64,000 nt of DNA from Salmo trutta. Its lineage: Eukaryota; Chordata; Actinopteri; Salmoniformes; Salmonidae. The notes below the pieces were generated by a model. It did no database searches, was not told where the DNA came from, and saw only the letters and a program-made list of their open reading frames with translations. The DNA lies in assembly GCF_901001165.1 (NCBI RefSeq), contig NW_021823477.1:488306-552305 (forward strand). The letters run 5' to 3'. The translations under genes and the position numbers were made by a program. Position 1 is the first letter of the stretch. The number at the start of each line of letters is the position of its first letter. Shown in pieces: positions 1 through 12,540 of this stretch.

Positions 1-103
1 CCCTGAACACGGCAGTTAACCCACTGTTCCCCGGTAGGCCATCATTGTAAATAAGAATTTGTTATTAACTGACTTGCCAAGTTAAATAAAGGTTTAAAAA
101 AAA
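1..103 (+). mobile_element. 3' tail of a salmonid tRNA-derived SINE, 5' end outside window
   Basis: The stretch carries the salmonid SINE tail: a 'gaacacggcagttaaccc' box, then 'aataagaatttgtt', 'actgacttgccaagttaaat' and an A-rich end. The tRNA-derived head would lie upstream of the window. The same tail occurs near 12.4, 13.3 and 45.6 kb. Family name is uncertain (SlmI-like). Confidence 0.75.
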
Positions 104-137
104 TAATGTGTTAACCTTCAGTAGCTGTAGTATAATA

Positions 138-398
138 CTATGGTAATGCACTGAACAGGTCGATGAATCTAATATTAATACTATGGTAATGAACTGAACA
201 GGTCTATGAATCTAATATTAATACTATGGTAATGAACTTAACAGGTCTATGAATCTAATATTAATACTATGGTAATGAACTGAACAGGTCTATGACTCTA
301 ATATTAATACTATGGTAATGAACTGAACAGGTCTATGACTCTAATATTAATACTATGGTAATGAACTGAACAGGTCTATGAATCTAATATTAATACTA
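138..398. repeat. Minisatellite, 43-bp unit, 6 copies
   Basis: 'ctatggtaatgaactgaaca' recurs exactly every 43 bp (138, 181, 224, 267 and on). Copies differ by single bases such as gaatct/gactct. It abuts the next array directly: the last unit switches mid-word into 'ttgagatagaactg'. AT-rich; no coding potential. Confidence 0.95.
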
Positions 399-603
399 TT
401 GAGATAGAACTGTTACCTTCAATCTAATGCATCCTAACATCTGATCAGCCATTGAGATAGAACTGTTACCTTCAATCTAATGCATTCTAACATCTGATCA
501 GCCATTGAGATAGAACTGTTACCTTCAATCTAATGCATTCTAACATCTGATCCGCCATTGAGATAGAACTGTTACCTTCAATCTAATGCATTCTAACATC
601 TTA
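399..603. repeat. Minisatellite, 53-bp unit, about 4 copies
   Basis: 'gagatagaactgttacc' starts at 401, 454, 507 and 560, a 53-bp period. It is nearly homogeneous and directly adjoins the 43-bp array. Confidence 0.95.
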
Positions 604-623
604 CCATGGTCACACTTGATAAC

Positions 624-996
624 TGTCACGACTCCTACCGAGGGTGGCTCCTCTCCCTGTTCGGGTGGCGCTCGGTGTTCGTCGTCCCCGGCCTACTAGC
701 TGCCACCGATCCCCTTTTAGTTTTTCTGTTGGTTATGCCTTTATTAGTTGCACCTGTGTTCATTTAGGTAATTAGTGGTGTTATTTAAGCCCGCCTCCCC
801 ACCTGTTCTGTGTGTGGGCTTGTTACGTTTTGTTTCACTGTGTTTGTGTAGTGGATCGTGTTTTGGACTTTGGGTTTTGTTACGCCCTGTTGTTTTTGGG
901 CATTTTCTCTTTTGTGGTACTTATTAAATAGTATTGTACCAAACATTTTTCTGCCTCCTGCGCCTGACTCCACACCCACGACGTCCAAGCGTTACA
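624..996 (+). mobile_element. Solo LTR of a Gypsy-type retrotransposon
   Basis: A 373-bp segment begins TGTCACG and ends GTTACA. It is flanked on both sides by the same 5-bp duplication 'ataac' (619-623 and 997-1001), the target-site duplication length expected of LTR elements. A TATA-like 'tatttaag' near 783 and an attaaa-type signal near 924 fit plus orientation. No internal coding region is present, so it is most simply a solo LTR left by LTR-LTR recombination. Ends and TSD are seen directly; the Gypsy assignment is inferred from likeness to the LTR at 37.3 kb. Confidence 0.8.
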
Positions 997-1186
997 ATAA
1001 CTTCCTACTGAATTAACTCAACATGGACATTAATAGTTGCAAAATAACACAAGGCAACAACAACAATAAACTGAAGTTACAGGCTATTTATTAAATCAGT
1101 TTACCAGCTCCTGGTAGGCTACACAAGTGGCACAAAATGATTTGCAACGACTCCTGTCATTTCAACATATTTATAGTATTAAATGG

Positions 1187-1894
1187 TAGGCTACAATAGC
1201 CTAGATGGGCATAACGATTAATAGGCTACAGTAGCCTAGATGGGCATAATGATTAATAGGCTACAGTAGCCTAGGTAGGCATAAAGATTAATAGGCTACA
1301 GTAGCCTGGGTAGGCATAAAGATTAATAGGCTACAGTAGCCTGGGTAGGCATAAAGATTAATAGGCTACAGTAGCCTAGATAGGCTTAAAGATTAATAGG
1401 CTACAGTAGCCTAGATAGGCTTAAAGATTAATAGGCTACAGTAGCCTGGGTAGGCATAAAGATTAATAGGCTACAGTAGCCTAGATAGGCTTAAAGATTA
1501 ATAGGCTACAGTAGCCTAGATAGGCTTAAAGATTAATAGGCTACAGTAGCCTAGATAGGCATAAAGATTAATAGGCTACAGTAGCCTGGGTAGGCATAAA
1601 GATTAATAGGCTACAGTAGCCTAGATAGGCTTAAAGATTAATAGGCTACAGTAGCCTAGATAGGCTTAAAGATTAATAGGCTACAGTAGCCTAGATAGGC
1701 TTAAAGATTAATAGGCTACAGTAGCCTAGATAGGCTTAAAGATTAATAGGCTACAGTAGCCTAGATAGGCTTAAAGATTAATAGGCTACAGTAGCCTAGA
1801 TAGGCATACAGATTAATAGGCTACAGTAGACTAGATAGGCATACAGATTAATAGGCTACAGTAGACTAGATAGGCATACAGATTAATAGGCTAC
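1187..1894. repeat. Minisatellite, 35-bp unit, about 20 copies, hairpin in each unit
   Basis: 'taggctacagtagcct' recurs every 35 bp. The core 'taggctacagtagccta' is a perfect inverted repeat (8-bp arms, 1-nt centre), so each unit can form a cruciform. Units vary between 'ggcataaag' and 'ggcttaaag'; the last ones have 'gtagacta', which breaks the palindrome. Confidence 0.95.
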
Positions 1895-2122
1895 TTGACG
1901 GCCACACAGTTGTTTCATTCTCCACATTTAATGTCAGGTTCATTGTGGAGTTTTTCTCATATCAGAAGCACATGTTGGAGTTCCAGAACTTTAATTTCTA
2001 ATTTCCACTCCAGAGACCCAATAACTGAGCATGAGTAAAAACCTCCGCATGATATGGTTTTCCATCAGCAAAGTCACATTATAATGCAGTTTAAACCACC
2101 TCCAAGGGAATTTATCTAACGC
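1895..2122. other. Unique spacer
   Basis: Non-repetitive sequence between two minisatellites. I see no convincing gene, RNA or element. Confidence 0.5.
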
Positions 2123-2958
2123 TCTCTAGAGAACCTAAAGTAGTTTCCCTGTGCTTTGTCACCTTATCTCTAGAGAACCTAAAGTAGTTTTCCTGTGTTT
2201 TGTCCCCTCATCTCTAGAGAACCTAAAGTAGATTTCCTGTGTTTTGTCACCTCATCTCTAGAGAACCTAAAGTAGTTTTCCTGTGTTTTGTCCCCTTATC
2301 TCTAGAGCCCCTAAAGTAGTTTTCCTGTGTTTTGTCCCCTTATCTCTAGAGAACCTAAAGTAGTTTTCCTGTGTTTTGTCCCCTCATCTCTAGAGAACCT
2401 AAAGTAGTTTTCCTGTGTTTTGTCCCCTTATCTCTAGAGAACCTAAAGTAGTTTTCCTGTGTTTTGTCCCCTCATCTCTAGAGAACCTAAAGTCGTTTTC
2501 CTGTGTTTTGTCCCCTTATCTCTAGAGCCCCTAAAGTAGTTTTCCTGTGTTTTGTCACCTTATCTCTAGAGCCCCTAAAGTAGTTTTCCTGTATTTTGTC
2601 CCCTCATCTCTAGAGAACCTAAAGTAGATTTCCTGTGTTTTGTCACCTTATCTCTAGAGAACCTAAAGTAGTTTTCCTGTGTTTTGTCACCTTATCTCTA
2701 GAGCCCCTAAAGTAGTTTTCCTGTGTTTTGTCCCCTCATCTCTAGAGAACCTAAAGTAGATTTCCTGTGTTTTGTCACCTTATCTCTAGAGAACCTAAAG
2801 TAGTTTTCCTGTGTTTTGTCACCTTATCTCTAGAGAACCTAAAGTAGTTTTCCTGTGTTTTGTCCCCTTATCTCTAGAGAACCTAAAGCAGTTTTCCTGT
2901 GTTTTGTCACCTTATCTCTAGAGTCACTAAAGTATTTTTCCTGTGCTTCGTCACCTTA
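2123..2958. repeat. Minisatellite, 44-bp unit, 19 copies
   Basis: 'tctctagagaacctaaagta' recurs every 44 bp. Two main variants, 'gagaacct' and 'gagcccct', plus 'cccctca/caccta' tail variants, are interspersed along the array. The 'tctctagaga' core is itself a 10-bp palindrome. Confidence 0.95.
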
Positions 2959-3861
2959 TTTATTGATGCGACTCAGTTCTAGAGAGTAAATATGTTTTAT
3001 GGAAAAAGGGTTGTAAAATAGGTGTCTCCATAATGACAATTTAAATAGCCTACCTTATAACATGCAGGGCTACTGATTAGTTTCCACTTTTAAAACTGCT
3101 TGTTACAGAGTCTAGTTGATAGGTAATCGACTCCCCGGACTCCGTGTGTCGGGACTTGTACAGTGCTTGAACAAGGCTATTGAACTTGACATTTGTGTCT
3201 GTCTTTATTATTTCATCCAACTTATCATACTGAAACACTGCTGTCTATCAGCAACTCAGCTCAAGTAGCAGTTCTACTAACTAGTAATGTCTCATTCCAG
3301 GTATTCATTATCTTACTCTGTCCATTAGAATAAATTAATGTTCAGAAATACTTACTTTATTTTTCAGTAATCTCCATGTAGTGTTTTCTGCTCTGTCGTC
3401 TCAAAATGGATCCTTTACAAAATAACAAATGGACATTCTGTTCCACCCTGATAAAAAAGTGTTTTATTGGTATCTTCCACTAGATGGCAGTAAACACCTG
3501 CTGTAACTAGACTTTACAACAACAGTGACCACGTTTACATGCACACCAATATCCCGCTTTTATTCGGGGTACTCAAATATTCTGTTTTTAAATTGATGCA
3601 TGTACACATCTTACCCATTTACTGTTGTTTCTGCTGTCTGCTCAGGCTGTTCACATATTAAGTTTTCATCTGATTGTCAAAAAAATCTAATTCAAAAAGT
3701 AGGCTACCTGTGCAGTTGGATACTCTGTACTGGACTGTATAGCCTGCTTACTACAATTTAGATACATTTCTGCTTATCATTTTCAACATTTGGTAGGCCA
3801 TTTGTTTGTCAATTAAAGTTTGATACATGCAGCTTCTCTTCTGGCATAAATTGTTGCCCCA
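2959..3861. other. Unique spacer containing paralogous block copy 1
   Basis: About 3056-3520 is clearly related to 12945-13440 and 14600-14815 (shared 'actgattagtttccac', 'ggtattcattatctta', 'gttttctgctctgtcgtctc', 'gtgttttattgg'). An ATG occurs in the conserved 'tctcaaaatggatcct' but opens no long frame. 3477-3490 reads ccactagatggcag, matching the CTCF core pattern. Around 3537-3610 'gtttacatgcacac' and 'atgcatgtacac' resemble the ends of a dispersed teleost repeat. Confidence 0.5.
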
Positions 3862-4316
3862 GAAGACTAAATAAAGTAGTTCTCTCCAGAATAATGCTTT
3901 ACATTGATAGACTAAATAAAGTAGTTCTCTCCAGAATAATGTTTTACATTGATAGACTAAATAAAGTAGTTCTCTCCAGAATAATGTTTACATTGATAGA
4001 CTAAATAAAGTAGTTCTCTCCAGAATAATGTTTTACATTGATAGACTAAATAAAGTAGTTCTCTCCAGAATAATGTTTTACATTGATAGACTAAATAAAG
4101 TAGTTCTCTCCAGAATAATGTTTTACATTGATAGACTAAATAAAGTAGTTCTCTCCAGAATAATGTTTTACATTGATAGACTAAATAAAGTAGTTCTCTC
4201 CAGAATAATGTTTACATTGATAGACTAAATAAAGTAGTTCTCTCCAGAATAATGTTTACATTGATAGACTAAATAAAGTAGTTCTCTCCAGAATAATGTT
4301 TTACATTGATAGAATG
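3862..4316. repeat. Minisatellite, 45-bp unit, about 10 copies
   Basis: 'gactaaataaagtagttctc' recurs every 44-45 bp, the difference being a T-run of 3 or 4 in 'atgtttta/atgttta'. Because 45 is a multiple of 3 the plus strand is open for four units, giving a 15-residue peptide repeat. This is a by-product of the period, not evidence of a gene. Confidence 0.95.
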
Positions 4317-4704
4317 AATGTATTAGTAATCCACTAGTTAACACTGGTAAAATTGACGTTTAGTTTAGGGACCGGGGAGAAAACGCAATAACTCCAGAAC
4401 AGTGGAAAGATTGGTCCTGTGCAAAATGTCCATATGTCATCAGTCTGAAGGGTTTTAAGGAAATGAAAAGCTGAGAAAACGATGAAACACGTTTCTGATA
4501 AGGTTGAAAATACTGTCTGCTTGCATCATATTGATAGAATGAACGCATTAGTAATCTACTAGTTAATACTGTCTGCTTGCATCATATTGTAAAAGATAAC
4601 ACCTTACACTCTCATTCACATTATCTCAAGAGATACTGAAATAAATAATATTTCTCCACCCCTAAATTATCATTTGTTGTTTCATTTAAATTCAAGAAAT
4701 GCAT
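4317..4704. other. Spacer with a short internal duplication
   Basis: 'gatagaatgaatgtattagt' (4308-4327) and 'gatagaatgaacgcattagt' (4532-4551) form a partial duplication about 224 bp apart, both followed by 'cactagttaa'-like sequence. Otherwise unique. Confidence 0.5.
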
Positions 4705-5967
4705 AATTCTGCAGTTAATATTATATCAGATTATAGGCCTACAGTCAGTGTCCAGATTTCAGTTCATATTATATTCGATTATAGGCCTACAGTCAGTGAC
4801 CAGATTTCAGTTCATATTATATCAGATTATAGACCTACAATCAGTATCCATATTTCAGTTAATATTATATTAGATTATGGGCCTACAGTCAGTGTCCAGA
4901 TTTCAGTGAATATTATATTAGATTATAGGCCTACAGTCAGTGTCCAGATTTCAGTTAATATTATATTAGATTATAGGCCTACAGTCAGTGTCCAGATTTC
5001 AGTGAATATTATATTAGATTATAGGCCTACAGTCAGTGTCCAGATTTCAGTTAATATTATATTAGATTATAGGCCTACAGTCAGTGTCCAGATTTCAGTT
5101 AATATTATATTAGATTATAGGCCTACAGTCAGTGTCCAGATTTCAATGAATATTATATTAGATTATAGACCTCCAGTCAGTGTCCAGATTTCAGTGAATA
5201 TTATATTAGATTATAGGCCTACAGTCAGTGTCCAGATTTCAGTTAATATTATATTAGATTATAGGCCTACAGTCAGTGTCCAGATTTCAGTTAATATTAT
5301 ATTAGATTATAGGCCTACAGTCAGTGTCCAGATTTCAGTTAATATTATATTAGATTATAGACCTACAGTCAGTGTCCAGATTTCAGTGAATATTATATTA
5401 GATTATAGGCCTACAGTCAGTGTCCAGATTTCAGTAAATATTATATTAGATTATAGGCCTACAGTCAGTGTCCAGATTTCAGTTAATATTATATTAGATT
5501 ATAGGCCTACAGTCAGTGTCCAGATTTCAGTTAATATTATATTAGATTATAGACCTACAGTCAGTGTCCAGATTTCAATGAATATTATATTAGATTATAG
5601 ACCTCCAGTCAGTGTCCAGATTTCAGTTAATATTATATTAGATTATAGACCTACAGTCAGTGTCCAGATTTCAGTTAATATTATATCAGATTATAGGCCT
5701 ACAGTCAGTGTCCAGATTTCAGTTAATATTATATTAGATTATGGGCCTACAGTCAGTGTCCAGATTTCAGTTCATATTATATCAGATTATAGGCCTACAG
5801 TCAGTGTCCAGATTTCAGTTAATATTATATTAGATTATAGACCTACAGTCAGTGTCCAGATTTCAGTTAATATTATATTAGATTATAGACCTACAGTCAG
5901 TGTCCATATTTTAGTTAATATTATATTAGATTATAGGCCTACAGTCAGTGTCCAGATTTCAGTTACT
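4705..5967. repeat. Minisatellite, 48-bp unit, about 26 copies, open in one frame throughout
   Basis: 'attataggcctacagtcagt' recurs every 48 bp. The period is divisible by 3 and contains no stop, so one plus-strand frame stays open for 424 codons (4699-5973) and spells a 16-residue repeat (VNIILDYRPTVSVQIS). Variation among units (TTA/TCA, GGC/GAC) shows no strong synonymous bias, and no start context, splice site or neighbouring coding sequence is evident. I treat it as non-coding. Confidence 0.92.
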
Positions 5968-6700
5968 ATTTAATTTAACCCATATGAATTGAAATGAGGA
6001 ATATTCTGTTTATTTATGGCTACAGGGATACTCGTGAACGGGATATCAGAGAACACCGCAGTTCCGGGAGAGTAGTGGGGGAAACCATTCACCTCAGAAA
6101 GAGGGGTGATATGAATAACGTTTCCTTTCATTATGTGTTGTCGAATTCATAAAAAATATTATTTTCTGCCATTGTAGTAAGGTTGTTAATACGAGAGGTC
6201 TTCAGACTTACCATTTTTTAATTATTTTCCTTGAATGAACAAGTAGAGGGTTTTGAGTGTTTCTCCCCTATTTGGAAAGTTGGTCTGCCTGCTGTTCAGT
6301 CTGAGATATTCTGAGAGAAGGTCTCCTTCTGCTGGACATACAAACTGTTTAAAACTGTAAAACACTATAGTGTATCTGGGAAAACTGGGTCATATATCAC
6401 AAAGTCAATAGCGAATGTGACTATGTATATATTTATTGTGTATTTAAAGCATATTTCTGCATGTTTATCAATTGTCTGCTAGCTTAGCTAGCCATGTTAA
6501 TGACGAGCTAACTAGCACCGTCAATCAGTGCACTGTAATGTCACGCTAGTTGTTGCTAGCAGGTGATTTATTTGTAATTCAAGACTTCTTTGTTGAAATA
6601 TTAAGTCAATGTTTATTTTCTTACTACCTTAAAAGGTTTATATAAAAAGGGTTGTACTTGTGCTCTGTATTTATGGTTTAATGTCACTTCACATTGAGGG
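5968..6700. other. Unique spacer, no gene recognised
   Basis: Non-repetitive, AT-rich. Palindromic 'gctagcttagctagc' near 6478 and scattered 'gctagc' words are typical of salmonid intergenic DNA. No coding exon or RNA could be supported. Confidence 0.5.
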
Positions 6701-7124
6701 CATGTATCATTACTGTTGTTCCTATCTAACAGTTATCTTGTGTCCTACCTAACCATGTATCATTACTGTTGTTCCTATCTAACAGTTATCTTGTGTCCTA
6801 CCTAACCATGTATCATTACTGTTGTTCCTATCTAACAGTTATCTTGTGTCCTACCTAACCATGTATCATTACTGTTGTTCCTATCTAACAGTTATCTTGT
6901 GTCCTACCTAACCATGTATCATTACTGATGTTCCTATCTAACAGTTATCTTGTGTCCTACCTAACCATGTATCATTACTGTTGTTCCTATCTAACAGTTA
7001 TCTTGTGTCCTACCTAACCATGTATCATTACTGTTGTTCCTATCTAACAGTTATCTTGTGTCCTACCTAACCATGTATCATTACTGTTGTTCCTATCTAA
7101 CAGTTATCTTGTGTCCTACCTCAC
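6701..7124. repeat. Minisatellite, 53-bp unit, 8 copies
   Basis: 'catgtatcattactgttgtt' recurs every 53 bp from 6701 with nearly no divergence (one t-to-a change near 6929). That homogeneity indicates recent expansion or efficient homogenisation. Confidence 0.95.
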
Positions 7125-7174
7125 CAGTGAATGTGTGGCTGTGACCGTCCTGTCAATGCCTGTCCTGGTGACTC

Positions 7175-7228
7175 ATTTTACATTTTAGTCATTGAGCAGA
7201 CGCTCTTATCCAGAGCAATTTAAAGTTG
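7175..7228 (-). mobile_element. 54-bp RSg-1/HpaI-type retroposon tail with 13-bp TSD
   Basis: Read on the minus strand, 'ctctggataagagcgtctgc' followed by an AATGTAAAAT end is the 3' tail shared by the salmonid HpaI SINE and RSg-1 LINE. It is bracketed by identical 13-bp copies of 'gtcctggtgactc' (7162-7174 and 7229-7241). The insert is a severely 5'-truncated retroposition product; whether the parent was SINE or LINE cannot be told from the tail. Confidence 0.85.
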
Positions 7229-7247
7229 GTCCTGGTGACTCCTGGGG

Positions 7248-7774
7248 CCTAATTCATAAAGGAAGTGTTTCAGAGCTGATCTAGGATCAGGTCCTCCTCT
7301 CCATGTAATCTGATTCATTATGATCTAGGATCAGGTCCTCCTCTCCATGTAATCTGATTCATTATGATCTAGGATCAGGTCCCCCCCTCTCCATGTAATC
7401 TGATTCATTATGATCTAGGATCAGGTCCTCTCCATGTAATCTGATTCATTATGATCTAGGATCAGGTCCCCCTCTCCATGTAATCTGATTCATTATGATA
7501 TAGGATCAGGTCCCCCCTCTCCATGTAATCTGATTCATTATGATCTAGGATCAGGTCCCCCCTCTCCATGTAATCTGATTCATTATGATCTATGATCAGG
7601 TCCCTCCTCTCCATGTAATCTGATTCATTATGATCTAGGATCAGGTCCCTCCTCTCCATGTAATCTGATTCATTATGATCTAGGATCAGGTCCTCCTCTC
7701 CATGTAATCTGATTCATTATGATCTAGGATCAGGTCCCCCCTCTCCATGTAATCTGATTCATTATGATCTAGTT
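7248..7774. repeat. Minisatellite, ~44-46-bp unit, 12 copies, seeded in a MITE-like element
   Basis: 'gatctaggatcaggtcc' followed by 'ctccatgtaatctgattc' repeats with a variable C-run, giving 42-47 bp units. The array begins inside 'cctaattcataaagg...cagagctgatctaggatcagg', the left part of a dispersed salmonid element whose right end ('actgatcctagatcagc', 'tttatgaatac') is seen at 15.66-15.70 kb. Same unit as the 14.8-kb array. Confidence 0.93.
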
Positions 7775-8228
7775 GTCAGAGCTAGAGTGGTGTTTGTCAG
7801 ACCATGAGACATCCTGAAAATCTGTCATCTCACAAAATCGTATGTGGAGTCTGAACGGTATGGCCAACAAACTATTATGATACCTCTATTGAAAGCTGAG
7901 ATTCGTTTTGCTCTAGGAATTACAACAAACTAACAGGGTGTAAGTGATATTAGGGGACACAGAAAAACGTAAATTAAATAATATGAATGAAAAATGAATG
8001 AATGAATGACATTTTATTTTTGTGTCAAATCGCCAACTGGCAACCCATCCCTTATGGGGTTAATTGCCACATAAACAAACATTACAATAATTCACTGTGG
8101 TAATTAAATGATAATTCTCCTTCCGGTGTTCTCTGCATTGAGCATCACATGAAGAATGAAAACAACGTAAGGTAAAAATCAATACATAATAGTAAATAAG
8201 GTGAAACAATAATTATATCCCTAGAGCA
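7775..8228. other. Spacer; dispersed-repeat-like segment near 8000-8070
   Basis: Mostly unique. A short (tgaa)n tract precedes 'caaatcgccaactggcaacc', which reads like a dispersed teleost repeat, but I cannot name it. No gene seen. Confidence 0.4.
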
Positions 8229-11200
8229 GTACAATAATATACACACATACATACACACTGTATATATACACATCACATACATACATACATACACACTGTA
8301 TATATACACATACATACATACACACTGTATATATACACATACATACATACACACTGTATATATACACATACATACATACACACTGTATATATACACATAC
8401 ATACACACACACTGTATATATACAACATACACACACTACACACTGTATATACATACATCATACACACTGTATATCTACACATACATACATACACACTGTA
8501 TATATACACATACATACATACACACATGTATATATACACATACATACATACACACTGTATATTACATACATACATACACACTGTATATATACACATACAT
8601 ACATACACACTGTAATATATTAATACATACATACATACACCACTGTATATATACACATACATACACATACACACTGTATATATACACATACATACATACA
8701 CACTGTATATATACACATACATCACATACACACTTATATATACACCTAACATACATACACACTGTATATATACACATACATACATACACACTGTATATAT
8801 ACACATACATACATACACACTGTATATATACACATACATACATACACACTGTATATATACACATATACATACATACACACTGTATATACAACATACATAC
8901 ACACTGTATATATACACATAATACATACACACTGTATATATACACATACATACATACACACTGTATATATACACATACATACATACACACTGTATATATA
9001 CACATACATACATACACACACTGTATATATACACATACATACATACACACTGTATATATACACATACATACATACACACTGTATATATACACATACATAC
9101 ATACACACTGTATATATACACATACATACATACACACTGTATATATACACATACATACATACACACTGTATATATACACATACATACACACACACTGTAT
9201 ATATACACATACATACATACACACTGTATATATACACATACATACATACACACTGTATATATACACATACCTACATACACACTGTATATATACACATACA
9301 TACATACACACTGTATATTACACATACATACATACACACTGTATATTACACATACATACATACACACTGTATATATACACATACATACATACAACTGTAT
9401 ATATACACATACATACAATCACAAACACGAACTGTATATATACACATACATACATACACACTGTATATATACACATACATACATACATACACACTGTATA
9501 TATACACATACATACATACACACTGTAGTATACACATACATACATACACACTGTATATATACACATACATACATACACACTGTATATATACACATACATA
9601 CATACACACTGTATATATACACATACATACATACACACTTTATATATACACATACATACATACACACTGTATATATACACATACATACATACACACTGTA
9701 TATATAAACATACATACATACACACTGAACACATGTACACATACATACATCACACACACTGAGCACATATACACATACATACATCACACACTGTATATAT
9801 ACACATACATACATACACACTGTATATCTACACATACATACATACACACTGTATATATACACATACATACATACACACTGTATATATACACACATACACA
9901 CTGTTAATATACACATAGATACCCATACATAACACACTGTATATATACACATACATACATACACACTGTATATATACACATACATACATACACACTGTAT
10001 ATATACACATACATACATACACACTGTATATATACACATACATACATACACACTGTATATATACACATACATACATACACACTGTATATATACACATACA
10101 TACATACACACTGTATATATACACATACATACATACACACACTGTATATATACACATACATACATACACACTGTATATATACACATACATACATACACAC
10201 TGTATATATAAAATACATACATACACACTGTATATATACACATACATACATACACACTGTATATATACACATACATACATACACACTGTATATATACACA
10301 TACATACATACACACTGTATATATACACATACATACATACACACTGTATATATACACATACATACATACACACTGTAATATATACACATACATAACATAC
10401 ACACTGTATATATACACATACATACATACACACTGTATATATACACATACACTACATACACACTGTATATTATACACATACATACATACACACTGTATAT
10501 ATACACATACATACATACACACTGTATATATACACATACATACAGTGTATATATACACATACATACATACACACTGTATATATACACATACATACATACA
10601 CACTGTATATATACACATACATACATACACACTGTATATATACACATACATACATACACACTATATATATACACATACATACACACTGTATATATACACA
10701 TACATACATACACACTGTATATATACAACATACATACATACACACTGTATATATACACATACATACATACACACTGTATATACACATACATACATACACA
10801 CTGTATATATACACATACATACATACACACTGTATATATACACATACATACATACACACTGTATATATACACATACATACATACATACACACTGTATATA
10901 TACACATACATACATACACACTGTATATATACACATACATACATACACACTGTATATATACACATACATACATACACACTGTATATATACACATACATAC
11001 ACACACACTGTATATATACACATACATACATACACACTGTATATATACACATACATACATACACACTGTATATATACACATACATACATACACACTGTAT
11101 ATATACACATACATACATACACACTGTATATATACACATACATACATACACACTGTATATATACACATACATACATACACACTGTATATATACACATACA

Positions 11201-12255
11201 TACATACACACTGTATATATACACATACATACATACACACTGTATATATACACATACATACCTACACACTGTATATATACACATACATACATACACACTG
11301 TATATATACACATACATACACACACACTGTATATATACACATACATACATACACACTGTATATATACACATACATACATACACACTGTATATATACACAT
11401 ACATACATACACACTGTATATATACACATACATACATACACCACTGTATATATACACATACATACATACACACTGTATATATACACATACATACATACAC
11501 ACTGTATATATACACATACATACATACACACTGTATATATACACATACATACATACATACACACTGTATATATACACATACATACATACACACTGTATAT
11601 ACACATACATACATACACACTGTATATATACACATACATACATACACACTGTATATATACACATACATACATACACACTGTATATATACAATACATACAT
11701 ACACACTGTATATATAACATACATACATACACACTGTATATACACATACATACATACACACTGTATATATACACATACATACATACACACTGTATATATA
11801 CACATACATACATACACACTGTATATATACACATACATACATACACACTGTATATATACACATACATACATACACACTGTATATATACACATACATACAT
11901 ACACACTGTATATATACACATACATACATACACACTGTATATATACACATACATACATACACACTGTATATATACACATACATACATACACACTGTATAT
12001 ATACACATACATACATACACACTGTATATATACACATACATACATACATACACACTGTATATATACACATACATACATACACACTGTATATATACACATA
12101 CATACATACACACTGTATATATACACATACATACATACACACTGTATATATACACATACATACATACACACTGTATATATACACATACATACATACACAC
12201 TGTATATATACACATACATACATACATACTGTATATATATACATACATACATAAC
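8229..12255. repeat. Large minisatellite, 29-bp unit, about 139 copies
   Basis: The unit joins 'acacactgtatatatacaca' to 'tacatacat'. 29 is not divisible by 3, and neither strand has stops in most units, so very long Cys/Tyr/Val/Ile-rich frames (to ~800 codons on minus) appear. They are artefacts. The right part (about 10.56-12.23 kb) is almost perfectly regular; the left part carries many single-base gains and losses. Alternating purine/pyrimidine (tatata, cacata) gives it low melting stability. Confidence 0.97.
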
Positions 12256-12338
12256 ATATACAGAAAAAAGAAACAGAAGGCATTTGAACCCAGTCTGGCA
12301 CAAAGAGAAGATTCATATGGGAGACAAGTCTAGGTACA

Positions 12339-12507
12339 TATCTGTTGTTCTGCCCCTGAACAAGGCAGTTAACCCACTGTTGTGTATTTCCATTTGCAGA
12401 ATATTTAGATTTGACCTTTATTTAAACTAGGCAAGTCAGTTATGAACAAATTCTTATTTTCAATGAGCTGTCATTGAAAATAAGAATTTGTTCTTAACTG
12501 ACCTTCC
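12339..12507. mobile_element. SINE-tail fragments, including a fold-back pair
   Basis: 12339-12383 is a plus-oriented SINE tail piece ('gaacaaggcagttaaccc') that breaks off into unrelated sequence. At 12411-12466 the terminal segment lies in minus orientation ('ctttatttaaactaggcaag'), followed at once by the same segment in plus orientation ('tcattgaaaataagaattt' to 'ttaactgacctt'). The two arms (~35 bp each) form a strong hairpin centred near 12470. Confidence 0.75.
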
Positions 12508-12540
12508 ACAATGGACAAAAAAACATTTAATTTCTCCTCA

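Noticed and set aside
6090..6140. Possible interferon-response core in 'gtttcctttc'
   Set aside because: It fails the GAAANNGAAA pattern at the second half, and no partner site is nearby.
8145..12316. Many long Cys/Tyr/Val-rich open frames (up to ~800 codons) on both strands
   Set aside because: All are shadows of the 29-bp repeat, which lacks stops in most phases; several frames overlap fully and none has independent coding evidence.
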